From Polycladomyces abyssicola (GTDB lineage: Bacteria > Bacillota > Bacilli > Thermoactinomycetales > JIR-001), in contig NZ_AP024601.1 in assembly GCF_018326425.1 (NCBI RefSeq), positions 1,104,001-1,168,000 of the forward strand: a stretch of DNA of 64,000 bases, read 5' to 3'. Positions 20,003 through 29,625 of the stretch are shown here, piece after piece. Every line of letters starts with the position of its first letter. The stretch's first letter is position 1. The position numbers and the translations under genes were made by a program. The notes beneath the pieces were generated by a model that saw only the letters and a program-made list of their open reading frames with translations, had not been told where the DNA came from and searched no databases.

Positions 20003-20398
20003 TCATCTCCTGGAGTTGACCCCGACCATACCACCCAATGCACTTAATCCGAACGCAGCTCCGGAGAACAACAGCGGTGGAAGACGCATGGCGGTATCAA
20101 AAGCGAGAAATGCAAGCATCCAGACGATAAGTGCATATAACAAACCGGCCATCCCCCCGTACAACCAACCTTTCCCCCTGCTTTTCCTTCCTGCAAGCCA
20201 GCCGCCGCCGAGCAGTGCGATACCATTGATGCCGTAGGTGATGAACGGCAGGGAAGATTCCTGTATAGAAGTCCAGCGTAACAAGAACGTGACCAATACT
20301 GATCCTGCGATCACCACGGTCCAGATCAGAAGCAACCCTGCTAACAGGGGAGAGCGCAGACGAAATTTGGATGAATGATCCACCATGGGCGTTTTCAT
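20003..20398 (-). CDS. yrzE: TIGR04086/YrzE-family membrane protein
   Basis: The 131-residue product has four hydrophobic helices and the pattern of TIGR04086 (YrzE) proteins, including GINGIALLGGGWLAGRKSRGKGW. In Bacillus this gene lies between yajC and the DUF421 gene, so its presence marks the return of the core gene order after the 13-kb insertion. I chose the ATG at 20398 because GGGAGG is six bases upstream; the ATG at 20404 abuts that site. Function is unknown. Confidence 0.75.
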   Translation of the reverse strand: MKTPMVDHSSKFRLRSPLLAGLLLIWTVVIAGSVLVTFLLRWTSIQESSLPFITYGINGIALLGGGWLAGRKSRGKGWLYGGMAGLLYALIVWMLAFLAFDTAMRLPPLLFSGAAFGLSALGGMVGVNSRR

Positions 20399-20606
20399 GG
20401 CCATCCTCCCGATTGTCCGATTTTGTACATGGGTATGAACTTTCCCATTGTTTTATGATCGTGTGGTCATCATAAATCTCGTGCTGTTGGACGAAACTAC
20501 AGGGGGAAAGCGATGCGGCGGGGCCTGGAAGGCCTTATCAGGCCCCATGCCCAATAGGTTACAAAATCTCAGTCGGGATGAAAATCGGGAGGAAGGGGGC
20601 GCGGTT

Positions 20607-21296
20607 GTGGAGTTATGGTCATTGTTTCTTCGTTCTTTATTCGCATATTTATTGGTGCTGTTGATTATGCGGTTGATGGGTAAGCGGGAAATCGGCAAAC
20701 TGTCCATTTTCGATTTGGCTGTGTTCATCATGATTGCCGATTTGGCAGTGATCTTCATTGAAGATACCCACGTGCCGTTGGTAAAAGGCATCATTCCGAT
20801 CATGACCCTGTTTCTGGGACAATTGACGCTTTCTTATCTCTCATTGAAGAATACCCGACTGCGTCACTTGGTGGACGGTCAACCCTCCATCCTCATCAGA
20901 AACGGCAGGATCATGGAGGAGGAAATGGCCAGACAACGATACACGTTGGACGATCTTATGACGCAGTTGCGGGAGAAGAACATACCCAACATCGCCGACG
21001 TGGAATTTGCGATTTTGGAGACTTCGGGGAAATTGAGCGTGATCCCGCGCGCGTCGGTGGAAAAAAGAGCTGAAAGCCACGATCCCAATGAAAAATCGGG
21101 GTTTCGTCCATTTATGCTGCCGGTGACATTGATTGTCGATGGTAAGGTACAGGAAGATGGATTGAACCAAATCGGACAAAACCGTTTTTGGCTGAAAAAC
21201 CAGATTCAGCAATACGGATACAAGGACTTTAAAGAGGTTTTCTTCGCCAGCATCGATCACCGAGGACGTCTCTACATTGATGCCAAACAGGATTAA
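20607..21296 (+). CDS. DUF421-domain membrane protein (YetF/YrbG type)
   Basis: The 229-residue protein has three N-terminal membrane helices with the family motif LMGKREIGKLSIFDLAVFI, then a cytoplasmic domain containing the paired DUF421 blocks around GQPSILIRNGRI and RYTLDDLMTQLREKNI. The GTG at 20607 follows GGAAGGGGG; a longer reading to 20448 has no ribosome site. Its neighbour spoVB converges with it and the two ends overlap by four bases. Related proteins occur in spores, but a molecular role is not established. Confidence 0.85.
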   Translation: MELWSLFLRSLFAYLLVLLIMRLMGKREIGKLSIFDLAVFIMIADLAVIFIEDTHVPLVKGIIPIMTLFLGQLTLSYLSLKNTRLRHLVDGQPSILIRNGRIMEEEMARQRYTLDDLMTQLREKNIPNIADVEFAILETSGKLSVIPRASVEKRAESHDPNEKSGFRPFMLPVTLIVDGKVQEDGLNQIGQNRFWLKNQIQQYGYKDFKEVFFASIDHRGRLYIDAKQD

Positions 21297-22852
21297 CGCG
21301 GCAGAAGTCGGTTCATCCATTTGCCGATCACCGGCAAGTGTCGGGCATCTTCTCTGCGAATGAGCGAAAACAGAATCAGCAGTGCACCGTACACCCCGGC
21401 ACTCACCGCGAACGTGGACAACAACCGCATCCACAACGCACCGGTACTGTGGTTTAACCACAGGAACGACGTCATTGCCATCCCGCCGATGCAGACGGTG
21501 AGTTTGATCCAGTCCCTCAGATGAACGGTGAACGGGATATGGCGCATGATGCTAAACAGATGGAGCACCGTGACGATGACGATCCCGCAATTGATAGCCA
21601 GTGCCACCCCGTCGATCCCGAGGGACGGACGAGAGGCGAACAGAAAGATCAACCCAGTTTTGATCAATGATCCGAATATGGAATTACGCATGGCATCGTT
21701 CGCCCGGTCCAGCCCTTGCAGAACAGCTGCCAACGGTCCCTGAAGGTACAAGAAGACGGCGAACGGAGCCAGTATCTGTATCAAACGGGCTACCTCCGTG
21801 TTACGGTAAACCAACAGTGTCAAAGGATCGGCCAGTACAAACATCCACACGGCACAAGGAGCGCCAACGATCATAGACAACCGAACTGCTTGGCGAAGAC
21901 GATGTTCGACCATTCGGCGCTGTCCGCGTGCCGCTGCTTCGGAAACGGCGGGGACGAGTGAGACAGACAGTGCATATGTGATGAACGCTGGAAAATAGAC
22001 TAACGGAATGGCCATTCCCTCCAATTGTCCATACAGTGCTGTCGCTGTTGTGGTGGCAATGCCGGCGATTGCCAGGCTTTGGGAAACAACGATCGGTTCC
22101 ACCGCATAGGATAGCGACCCGAATGTTCTACTGGCGGTAACAGGTAAGGCCAACCGACTCAGTCGGCTCAAGGTACCGACGCGGTCATTCCGTCCGATCC
22201 GCATACGAAGCGGCGGTCTCCGGGGGTCATTGCGAAATGCGCGCAACAAGACGAACAAACCCGCCCCTTCTCCCGCAACAATGCCAATCATGGCGCCCGC
22301 CGATGCGTATTCCACCCCATAGGGCAACAAATATTGCGCCAACAGGAGAATCGTGGTGATCCGAACGATCTGCTCAACGATCTGGGCGGCGGCATACGGA
22401 TTCATCTGTTGACGTCCCTGAAAATAGCCGCGAAAAATGGAGGCAACCGCCACGATGGGGATGACGGGAGCGATACCGGTCAAAGCGTAGACAGCTCTCT
22501 CATCCGTCAAGAGATGGGAGGCAATCCACGGCGCAAACAGAACCGTCAATCCCGTCAACACCATACTGGTTACGATGACAATGCCCAGCGATACCCTCAG
22601 GATGAAGCGGATGCGTTCTTCATCGCCGGTGGCTTCGGCTTCCGAGACCAGCTTGGAGATGGCCACGGGCAAACCCGCAGTTGCGAGGACGATGACGAAC
22701 AGCAGAATCGGGAACGCCATCTGAAACAAACCCATGCCTTCGTCGCCGATAATACGGGACAAGGCAATACGGTAGACAAATCCGAGGATTTTTGTGATAA
22801 ACCCCGCACCGACCAAGATCAGGGTGCCGTGCAAAAAAGACTGCTTGGTCAC
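21293..22852 (-). CDS. spoVB: Stage V sporulation protein B, putative lipid II flippase family
   Basis: The 519-residue protein is a MATE-like/MurJ-superfamily flippase with about 14 membrane helices. The N-terminal SFLHGTLILVGAGFITKILGFVYRI and GLPVAISKLVSEAEA are characteristic of SpoVB. In Bacillus it is needed for spore cortex peptidoglycan, presumably by moving lipid-linked precursors. The position between the DUF421 gene and comN matches Bacillus order and supports the assignment over other paralogues. The gene runs opposite to its neighbours. Confidence 0.88.
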   Translation of the reverse strand: MTKQSFLHGTLILVGAGFITKILGFVYRIALSRIIGDEGMGLFQMAFPILLFVIVLATAGLPVAISKLVSEAEATGDEERIRFILRVSLGIVIVTSMVLTGLTVLFAPWIASHLLTDERAVYALTGIAPVIPIVAVASIFRGYFQGRQQMNPYAAAQIVEQIVRITTILLLAQYLLPYGVEYASAGAMIGIVAGEGAGLFVLLRAFRNDPRRPPLRMRIGRNDRVGTLSRLSRLALPVTASRTFGSLSYAVEPIVVSQSLAIAGIATTTATALYGQLEGMAIPLVYFPAFITYALSVSLVPAVSEAAARGQRRMVEHRLRQAVRLSMIVGAPCAVWMFVLADPLTLLVYRNTEVARLIQILAPFAVFLYLQGPLAAVLQGLDRANDAMRNSIFGSLIKTGLIFLFASRPSLGIDGVALAINCGIVIVTVLHLFSIMRHIPFTVHLRDWIKLTVCIGGMAMTSFLWLNHSTGALWMRLLSTFAVSAGVYGALLILFSLIRREDARHLPVIGKWMNRLLPR

Positions 22853-22872
22853 CTGTGGTCCCCGCTTTCTTT

Positions 22873-22910
22873 AGGATGTGTCCGATTGATAAAACCGGAC
22901 ACACTTTTTT
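22873..22910 (+). terminator. Hairpin with T run between spoVB and comN
   Basis: GTGTCCG and CGGACAC form a 7-bp stem followed by an ACTTTTTT tract on the plus strand. It lies between two divergent genes, so it may stop transcription that is antisense to spoVB. A similar GGATGTGTC/GGACACAC hairpin occurs near 62351-62395. Confidence 0.5.
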
Positions 22911-23053
22911 CCATACAAGCCTATGCCCTTGTCCAAACGGTTCATGACTAAAAATCGTCGGTTGATTTTCCGGCAGGATTTTGATAAAACGGGATCGAAT
23001 CACCCTGTTGGATGGGCCTTCGATTGCACCTGTGAAGGGAGGTCTGCGTCAAT

Positions 23054-23365
23054 ATGCGGCAGTCTTTGAAACCGGTGAGCCGGAAAGCCAAGTCCTCCGT
23101 GGAGCTGTTGAGTGAATCCGAGCTGATGCAGTGCATCGAGGATTTGTGCAACAGCAAAGCCGAAGAATTTCGGATGTACGGATACGAAAATGTGACGGGT
23201 GAACAGGTGTGGGCCTGCGTTTCCGAGAACTATCGGCGTGGGTGGCCGCGCTTGAATCGCCTGGTGAACGACATTATGTCCCTGAAAGCTACCCGTTTCA
23301 TGAACTGGCTGATGATCAGCGTCTACAAAAACGATGAGGAAGAACCATTGAAGAAAAAAAGCTGA
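23054..23365 (+). CDS. comN: Post-transcriptional regulator ComN
   Basis: The 103-residue product matches the ComN (YrzD) family, with an all-helical domain (SESELMQCIEDLCNSKAEEF, YENVTGEQVWACV). In B. subtilis ComN affects comE mRNA stability and localisation and supports competence. The position just upstream of secDF agrees with Bacillus gene order. A GAAGGGAGGTC ribosome site precedes the ATG. Confidence 0.85.
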   Translation: MRQSLKPVSRKAKSSVELLSESELMQCIEDLCNSKAEEFRMYGYENVTGEQVWACVSENYRRGWPRLNRLVNDIMSLKATRFMNWLMISVYKNDEEEPLKKKS

Positions 23366-23494
23366 TGGAGGGAGAACGGGGCCATCGGTATCGCACCGGT
23401 GGCCTTTCCCGTCGTCTGCGGCCAAATTGACATGGCCCGATCCAGTTGGGATAATGGGAATAGTTGTCTGGGCAAACGAAGGAGGATCGGATGT

Positions 23495-24736
23495 ATGAGG
23501 GTTCGCTGGGGTCAACTTGTTTGGTTTTCCCTCTTGGTGATCGCCGTTTTGGCGACGGTGGCACTGACCACGAAAGACGTCGTCAAACGGATCACATTGG
23601 GACTGGATTTGAGAGGCGGTTTCGAAGTCTTGTACGAAGCGAAGCCCCATGAAAAGGGACAGAAGATCACCCCGCAAACGTTAGCCAGCGCGGCGGAAGC
23701 CCTGCGGAACCGGATCGATGTGCTGGGAGTGACCGAGCCTGACATCACTATCGAAGGAAACAACCGGATTCGCGTGCAGTTGGCCGGGGTGAAGGATAAG
23801 GAGAAGGCACGGGACATTTTGGGTAAACCGGCCCGTCTGACATTCCGGGATCCTACCGGAAAAAAGGTGCTTTTGGACGGGGGAGACCTGAAGGAAGGCG
23901 GTGCTTCGCAGGACTATGACCAGAATGGACGGCCTGCTGTATCGCTGGAACTGAAGAATCCGGAGAAGTTTTATGATTTGACGCGGAAGTATGTCGGACA
24001 ACCCATGCCGATCTATTTGGATGACCAGCAGCTGGATGCACCGGTGATCAACGAGCCGATTCCCAACGGCAAAGCGATCATCACGGGAAACTTCACGGCG
24101 GAGTCGGCCAAAACACTGGCCAATCTGCTTAACGCCGGTTCGCTGCCGGTCGACCTGAAAGAAAAGCAAAGCTACTCCGTCGACGCCAGTCTCGGACAGG
24201 ATTCGCTGATGAAAAGCCTGCGCGCCGGCTTGATCGCGTTGGTGATGATTTTTGTTTTCGTGATCGGTTATTACCGATTGCCGGGATTGATTGCCGTTTT
24301 GACGCTGGTAGCGTATTCCTATCTGGTATTGTTGACTTTCTCCCTGTTGAAAGTCACGTTGACGTTGCCGGGCATTGCCGCTTACATACTCGGGATCGGG
24401 ATGGCGGTAGACGCCAACATCATCATGTATGAGCGGATCAAGGAAGAAATGCGTCGGGGAAAAAGTATTCCCGCCTCCGTGCGTTCCGGTTCCCGCCGAT
24501 CGTTCCTTACCATCTTTGACGCCAACATCACAACCGTGTTGGCGGCTGCGGTGCTGTTCTACTTTGGAACTGCCGGCGTGAAGGGATTTGCCGTCTCGCT
24601 GATTGTCAGCATCGCCGTCAGCTTCCTCACAGCGGTGGCGTTGGCTCGGATTCTGATGACCCTGCTGTTGAAGGCCAATGTACTGAAAAGCCCGGGGTTG
24701 TTTGGTGTGAAGGAGAGTGAGATCGGTGAACTATAA
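23495..24736 (+). CDS. secD: Protein translocase subunit SecD
   Basis: SecD, with SecF, uses the proton motive force to help pull exported proteins across the membrane. The 413-residue product starts with a membrane helix (LVWFSLLVIAVLATVAL), then ITLGLDLRGGFEVLYE, a P1 periplasmic-type domain (here shorter than in E. coli), and a five-helix C-terminal bundle with GIGMAVDANIIMYERIKEE. I chose ATG 23495 because GAAGGAGGATC precedes it. Unlike B. subtilis, where SecD and SecF are one fused protein, they are separate here and overlap by 11 bases. Confidence 0.96.
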   Translation: MRVRWGQLVWFSLLVIAVLATVALTTKDVVKRITLGLDLRGGFEVLYEAKPHEKGQKITPQTLASAAEALRNRIDVLGVTEPDITIEGNNRIRVQLAGVKDKEKARDILGKPARLTFRDPTGKKVLLDGGDLKEGGASQDYDQNGRPAVSLELKNPEKFYDLTRKYVGQPMPIYLDDQQLDAPVINEPIPNGKAIITGNFTAESAKTLANLLNAGSLPVDLKEKQSYSVDASLGQDSLMKSLRAGLIALVMIFVFVIGYYRLPGLIAVLTLVAYSYLVLLTFSLLKVTLTLPGIAAYILGIGMAVDANIIMYERIKEEMRRGKSIPASVRSGSRRSFLTIFDANITTVLAAAVLFYFGTAGVKGFAVSLIVSIAVSFLTAVALARILMTLLLKANVLKSPGLFGVKESEIGEL

Positions 24737-25625
24737 ACTGGACTTCGTCAGACGTCGCAAATGGTTTTATCTCATCTCCGGCGCGCTGTTATTGCTGGGC
24801 TTGGTATCGTTCTTGGTGCAGGGACTCAACCTTGGGATTGACTTCAAGTCCGGGACCCGGGTGGATGTTCGCATCGGTCATCCCTATGATTTGGCGGAAG
24901 CCAAAAAGGTGTTGACCGGATTGGGTTACAAGGACGCCAATGTACGGGCGGCCGGTAACAACAAAGAGGTACTGGTGTTTCGCACCAATGAGGTGCTTTC
25001 CCCCGACAAGGTGGCGAAGATTCGCACGGCGTTCCAGCAGAAGTACGGCAAAAATGTGGACATTCAAGAGCAAAAGGTGGACCCGATCATCGGGCAGGAA
25101 CTGGTTCGAAACGCGATTATCTCGGTGGCGGTCGCGTCGATCGGAATCATCCTGTACCTGACGATTCGGTTTGAGTACCGGTTTGCTGTCTCCGCCGTGG
25201 TGGCGCTGTTGCATGACGTATTGATCGTAATCGGGCTATTCTCGTTGTTTCAGTGGGAAGTGGATCTGGTGTTCGTGGCCGCCATCCTCACGATCGTCGG
25301 GTATTCGGTCAACGACACGATCGTGATTTTCGACCGGATCCGGGAGAACGTGGAACTGCACAGACCCAAAAAGTTTGAAGAACTGGCCCGTGTGGTGAAC
25401 GAGAGTATCCACCAAACGCTGGTTCGTTCGATCAACACGGTGTTGACCGTGGTGTTCGGTGCCTCCACCCTGCTGTTGTTTGGTGGGGAAAGTATTTTCT
25501 ACTTCTCACTGGCGTTGTTGCTGGGACTGCTTTTCGGTGCGTATTCGTCGATTTTCATCGCCAGCCAAATCTGGCTCGATTGGAAATGGCGCTCGATGAA
25601 TCGGGCCAAACCGGCTTCTGAATAA
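24726..25625 (+). CDS. secF: Protein translocase subunit SecF
   Basis: The 299-residue product has the SecF hallmarks LGIDFKSGTRVDV after the first helix and GYSVNDTIVIFDRIREN in the membrane bundle. The GTG at 24726 lies within the end of secD, with AAGGAG upstream; GTG 24717 is an alternative. Coupled translation would keep SecD and SecF in balance. A strong hairpin follows at 25653. Confidence 0.96.
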   Translation: MNYKLDFVRRRKWFYLISGALLLLGLVSFLVQGLNLGIDFKSGTRVDVRIGHPYDLAEAKKVLTGLGYKDANVRAAGNNKEVLVFRTNEVLSPDKVAKIRTAFQQKYGKNVDIQEQKVDPIIGQELVRNAIISVAVASIGIILYLTIRFEYRFAVSAVVALLHDVLIVIGLFSLFQWEVDLVFVAAILTIVGYSVNDTIVIFDRIRENVELHRPKKFEELARVVNESIHQTLVRSINTVLTVVFGASTLLLFGGESIFYFSLALLLGLLFGAYSSIFIASQIWLDWKWRSMNRAKPASE

Positions 25626-25652
25626 GAATGAAAGGAATCACATAAACTTCCA

Positions 25653-25682
25653 ATGGCCGCGGTATACCGCGGCCATCTCTTT
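25653..25682 (+). terminator. Intrinsic terminator after secF
   Basis: ATGGCCGCGGTA followed at once by TACCGCGGCCAT makes a perfect 24-base palindrome, followed by CTCTTTC. The T tract is weak. Confidence 0.6.
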
Positions 25683-25696
25683 CGGAGGTTTCCACC

Positions 25697-26602
25697 ATGA
25701 GATCGGATCAATTTCGTCAAGCAGAAAAAGGTGCTTGGATTGGCATCATCGGCAACGCGCTGTTGGCTGCGTTCAAGGGTATGATCGGCGTGGTGGCACA
25801 GAGTCAGGCATTGATCGCCGACGCTGTCCATTCAGCCTCCGACGTGGCCGGTTCCCTCGCTGTGTTGATCGGGGTGCGGGCCGCGCAGATGCCGCCGGAT
25901 GAAGATCACCCTTATGGCCACGGCAAAGCCGAATCCATCGCTGCGATTATTGTGGCGGTGTTGTTGGGCGTAGTGGGATTTCAGATGGTGTATGACTCGT
26001 TTTCGTCGCTGTTTGAACCTGCTCGGGCGCCTGGATGGTGGGCTGCTGTTGCCGCAGTGGTTTCCATGGTCGTCAAAGAATGGATGTTTCGCTACAAGTA
26101 CCGGTTGGGCAAACGGATCGGTTCACAGGCTTTGATCGTCAACGCGTGGGAACATCGTTCTGACGTGTTTTCCTCATTTGCCGCCCTGCTCGGAATCGGC
26201 GGCGCTATCCTGGGTGCTCGCCTGGGTGTATCCCCATTGGTTTATTTGGATGCAGTTGCAGGCATCTTCGTATCCATTCTGGTATTGCTGATGGCTTACA
26301 AATTGGCCAAAGAGTCGATTCACACCACGATGGATCACGTTTTGCACGAAGAGGATGCCGCGGAGTTGGTGGAGGCGGCCGCTTCCGTACCCGGTGTGAC
26401 ACGGGTGGACGAATTGCGTGCCAGAGAGCACGGGCACTACGTCATCGTGGACGTGAAAATTGCGGTAGATCCCCAGATCACAGTGGAAGAGGGGCATCAG
26501 ATCGGCAAACGGGTAAAACACACGCTGATGGATCGTTTTGATTATGTTTCCGACGTGCTGGTACATGTCAATCCCTATTCGGAAGAAGAAAAGGAGGCAT
26601 GA
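25697..26602 (+). CDS. Cation diffusion facilitator family metal exporter
   Basis: This 301-residue membrane protein exports divalent cations in exchange for protons. The metal-site motifs are visible in HSASD on helix II and EHRSD on helix V, with DHPYGHGKAES between helices, and a C-terminal cytosolic metallochaperone-like domain (VDELRAREHGHYVIVDVKI). The DxxxD-type sites are the kind found in zinc, manganese or iron exporters; the metal cannot be fixed from sequence. GGAGG precedes the ATG. The end overlaps a region with the recJ promoter. Confidence 0.92.
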   Translation: MRSDQFRQAEKGAWIGIIGNALLAAFKGMIGVVAQSQALIADAVHSASDVAGSLAVLIGVRAAQMPPDEDHPYGHGKAESIAAIIVAVLLGVVGFQMVYDSFSSLFEPARAPGWWAAVAAVVSMVVKEWMFRYKYRLGKRIGSQALIVNAWEHRSDVFSSFAALLGIGGAILGARLGVSPLVYLDAVAGIFVSILVLLMAYKLAKESIHTTMDHVLHEEDAAELVEAAASVPGVTRVDELRAREHGHYVIVDVKIAVDPQITVEEGHQIGKRVKHTLMDRFDYVSDVLVHVNPYSEEEKEA

Positions 26603-26614
26603 CTTCGGTAGGGG

Positions 26615-26627
26615 TGTGCTATAATGG
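26615..26627 (+). promoter_or_regulatory. Extended -10 promoter element ahead of recJ
   Basis: TGTGCTATAATGG just after the cation exporter gene contains a perfect TATAAT with a nearby TG dinucleotide. No clear -35 box is seen. It would give recJ and apt their own transcript. Confidence 0.45.
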
Positions 26628-26655
26628 AAGCGCAAAGCGAGGTGAACCTGATTCC

Positions 26656-29079
26656 ATGCTGCGCCCGAAAACACGCTGGCAGACCGTGGAGGCGGATCAG
26701 GCCAGCTGTTCTACCTTGGCGGACTCGCTTGGAGTCCATCCGGTCGTCGCGCGTCTCTTGGTCAATCGGGGATTGACCGAGGTGGAATCTGCGCGGCGGT
26801 TTTTACGTGCAGACGCTTCCGATTTGCATGATCCCTTTCTGATGGACGGGATGGAAGAAGCGGTGGACCGCGTCCGAACAGCACTGAAACGAAATGAGAA
26901 AATCTTGGTATACGGTGATTACGACGCGGACGGTGTATCCAGTACGGCTTTGATGATGACGGTATTTCGGCGTCTTGGAGCTGACGCGCACTATTACATA
27001 CCCAACCGTTTTCGCGAGGGATATGGGTTGAACAAGGAAGCGCTGGCCAAAGCCAAAGCGGATGGGGTCGATTTGGTCATTACGGTCGATACTGGTATCA
27101 GTGCGGTGGAAGAAGCCGCATATGCCAGGGAGTTGGGATTGGATCTCATCATTACGGACCATCACGAGCCTCCGGATGCGATCCCTGAGTCATTGGCAGT
27201 GATCAATCCGAAAAAGCCGAACTGCCCGTATCCGTTCGATATGTTGGCCGGAGTGGGCGTGGCGTTCAAACTGGTTCAGGCGCTACTGGGAGAAGTGCCG
27301 GAAGAAGTGTGGGAATTGGCGGCACTGGGCACGATCGCGGACCTCGTTCCATTGGTGGACGAAAACCGAATCATCACCGTCGGCGGCTTGCGTAGAATGA
27401 ACCAGCGGAGACATGTCGGCCTGCGGGCATTGATGGATGTCTCCGGGATCCGTGGCGAAGTGGGATCGGGGCATGTCGGATTCTCGCTCGGTCCGAGAAT
27501 CAATGCGAGTGGGCGTTTGGACAGTGCGGTGCATGCGGTGGAACTGTTGTTGACGCAAGACGATGAAACCGCTTATATGATGGCCAATCAGCTGGATCAG
27601 ATGAACCGGGAACGACAACAACTCGTGGAGGAGATCTTCGAGGAAGCGCGGGCGATGGTGGAAGCGGACCCTGATGCACACCGTCGCTTCATCGTGGTTG
27701 CTTCACCCGGCTGGAATGTCGGTGTCATCGGCATCGTTGCGTCTCGATTGGTGGAACGGTACTACCGGCCCACCATCGTGCTCGGTATCGACGAGGAGAC
27801 GGGGATGGCCAAAGGTTCGGCACGCAGTATCGAGGGACTGGATATGTACCGGGCTCTGTCAGAGTGCGTCGATCTGCTGCCTCATTTCGGCGGCCACAAA
27901 ATGGCGGCGGGCATGACGCTTTCGGCCCAGGACGTACCGGAATTGCACCGGCGTCTGGATCGTCTCGCGTCCGAATGGTTAACCGAGGAGGATTACATTC
28001 CGATCTCCCGGGTGGAATACGAGCTGACGCCGGATCAGGTAAGTGTGGAATTGATCGAACAATTGGAGCATCTCGCACCGTTCGGCGTGGGGAATCCCAC
28101 CCCGCGGTTTCGTGTCACGGGAGCGGGTTTGTCCCAAATCCAACTTATGGGAGCGGACCGCAATCACGTGAAATTGATTTTATCGGACGGAAACGGTACA
28201 TTGGATGCGGTGGGATTCCGTATGAAAGAGTTGGCCGAGGAAGTTACCCCGCACGCCCGGATCGAGGTGTTGGGAGAGCTGCAGATCAACGAGTGGAACA
28301 ACAAACGAATCCCCCAACTGTTGATTCGTGATGTACACGTTCCACACGTCCAGATCTTCGATTGGCGGGGAAACGGAGACAAACGGGATCGGTTGAACCG
28401 GTTGCTTGCGGATCCGTACACGTTATTGCTGACTTCCACTCCTGAGAAGGCTCCGGATCGAGATCAGCCGGCAGCTTGGGTGTCTTGGGACGAGTGGGAG
28501 AAGGAAGCGAAGATGGCTCCGGATCGGTGGTCCGAGTTCCGCCGGTTGGTGTTGTTGGAACCCCCTCCCAGCTTGCAGACGTGGGAACGACTCGTCCTCA
28601 CGCTTTTGCATGTGGAACGTTTTTATTTCGCGTTCGGCGATGCCGAGATGGATGATGTACTGTTGAAGACCCCGGACAGGGAAGGGTTCAAACAATTGTA
28701 CGGTTGGTTGCTGCGCGTGCAGTCGGTACGTTTACCGCGGGATTTACAACGCCTTCAAAAAATGACCGGGCTTTCTAAACGGATGATCTCCTTTATGTTG
28801 CGGGTATTTCAGGAACTGGGATTTGTGGATGGCAGCGGGGATTATCTTCGGGTCGTGCCGAAACCGGCCAAGCGACCGCTCCACACCTCCGATTCCTATC
28901 GGCGGCAGATCGAGAGGGAGCGCGTGATGCGCCAACTCGTGTATTCTTCCTACCGTGAATTATGCCATTATGTGTTTGATCTTCTGGGATTGGACTTGAA
29001 AATAGGAGGAGACGAAAATGGATTTCAAAGAAAAGATTCGCGTGATTCCCGACTTCCCGCAACCGGGTATTCGGTTTAA
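26656..29079 (+). CDS. recJ: Single-stranded-DNA 5'-3' exonuclease RecJ
   Basis: RecJ degrades single-stranded DNA from the 5' end in recombination and mismatch repair. The 807-residue product has the DHH-family catalytic motifs [10 protein letters not shown] (about residues 87-96), VDTGIS and ITDHHEPP (about 165-172), the DHHA1 motif [10 protein letters not shown] and an OB-fold region, then a C-terminal extension typical of Bacillota RecJ. I chose ATG 26656 ([12 protein letters not shown]) with a GAGGTGA site upstream. The last 62 bases overlap apt in another frame, and the final 20 or so residues (after DLKIGGDE) look unconserved, so the original stop may have been lost. Confidence 0.95.
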   Translation: MLRPKTRWQTVEADQASCSTLADSLGVHPVVARLLVNRGLTEVESARRFLRADASDLHDPFLMDGMEEAVDRVRTALKRNEKILVYGDYDADGVSSTALMMTVFRRLGADAHYYIPNRFREGYGLNKEALAKAKADGVDLVITVDTGISAVEEAAYARELGLDLIITDHHEPPDAIPESLAVINPKKPNCPYPFDMLAGVGVAFKLVQALLGEVPEEVWELAALGTIADLVPLVDENRIITVGGLRRMNQRRHVGLRALMDVSGIRGEVGSGHVGFSLGPRINASGRLDSAVHAVELLLTQDDETAYMMANQLDQMNRERQQLVEEIFEEARAMVEADPDAHRRFIVVASPGWNVGVIGIVASRLVERYYRPTIVLGIDEETGMAKGSARSIEGLDMYRALSECVDLLPHFGGHKMAAGMTLSAQDVPELHRRLDRLASEWLTEEDYIPISRVEYELTPDQVSVELIEQLEHLAPFGVGNPTPRFRVTGAGLSQIQLMGADRNHVKLILSDGNGTLDAVGFRMKELAEEVTPHARIEVLGELQINEWNNKRIPQLLIRDVHVPHVQIFDWRGNGDKRDRLNRLLADPYTLLLTSTPEKAPDRDQPAAWVSWDEWEKEAKMAPDRWSEFRRLVLLEPPPSLQTWERLVLTLLHVERFYFAFGDAEMDDVLLKTPDREGFKQLYGWLLRVQSVRLPRDLQRLQKMTGLSKRMISFMLRVFQELGFVDGSGDYLRVVPKPAKRPLHTSDSYRRQIERERVMRQLVYSSYRELCHYVFDLLGLDLKIGGDENGFQRKDSRDSRLPATGYSV

Positions 29080-29530
29080 GGACATCACCACGCTGTTAAA
29101 GGAAGGACCGGCTTACCGTGCAGCCATCGACACCATGGTGGAACGTCTGAAAGACAAGAAAATCGACTTGATCGTCGGACCGGAAGCACGGGGATTCGTC
29201 GTCGGCGCGCCGCTGGCCTACGCGTTGGGGGCCGGATTCGTTCCCGTACGCAAAGCGGGCAAATTGCCGGGGGAAACGATCGAGACTGAGTACAGCCTGG
29301 AATACGGGAAAGACAAACTGGCCATCCACCGAGACGCGATCCAGCCGGGGCAACGCGTGCTGGTTGCGGATGACCTCTTGGCTACGGGCGGTACGATCAG
29401 TGCCACGATCAACCTGGTTCGACAACTGCAGGGCGAACTGGTGGGCGCTGCTTTCTTCATCGAACTGACCTACCTCAACGGCCGCGAAAAATTGCAGGGT
29501 ATTGATGTGTTCTCCTTGGTTCAGTATTGA
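29018..29530 (+). CDS. apt: Adenine phosphoribosyltransferase
   Basis: Apt converts adenine and PRPP to AMP in purine salvage. The 170-residue protein carries [15 protein letters not shown], the [20 protein letters not shown] segment and the PRPP-binding loop [13 protein letters not shown]. The AGGAGG ribosome site at about 29005 lies within recJ. In Bacillus apt is followed by relA; here it is followed by a terminator and an ABC permease gene, so the core order breaks at this point. Confidence 0.97.
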   Translation: MDFKEKIRVIPDFPQPGIRFKDITTLLKEGPAYRAAIDTMVERLKDKKIDLIVGPEARGFVVGAPLAYALGAGFVPVRKAGKLPGETIETEYSLEYGKDKLAIHRDAIQPGQRVLVADDLLATGGTISATINLVRQLQGELVGAAFFIELTYLNGREKLQGIDVFSLVQY

Positions 29531-29544
29531 GTTGTCAATCGTTT

Positions 29545-29573
29545 GGCACCGGAATTTTTCCGGTGCTTTTTTT
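29545..29573 (+). terminator. Intrinsic terminator after apt
   Basis: GCACCGG and CCGGTGC form a stem with a 7-base loop, followed by a run of seven T. Confidence 0.88.
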
Positions 29574-29625
29574 ATGCAACGGCCCATACACATGACAACA
29601 ACAAGGACAGGTCAAGGAGCGGAAA

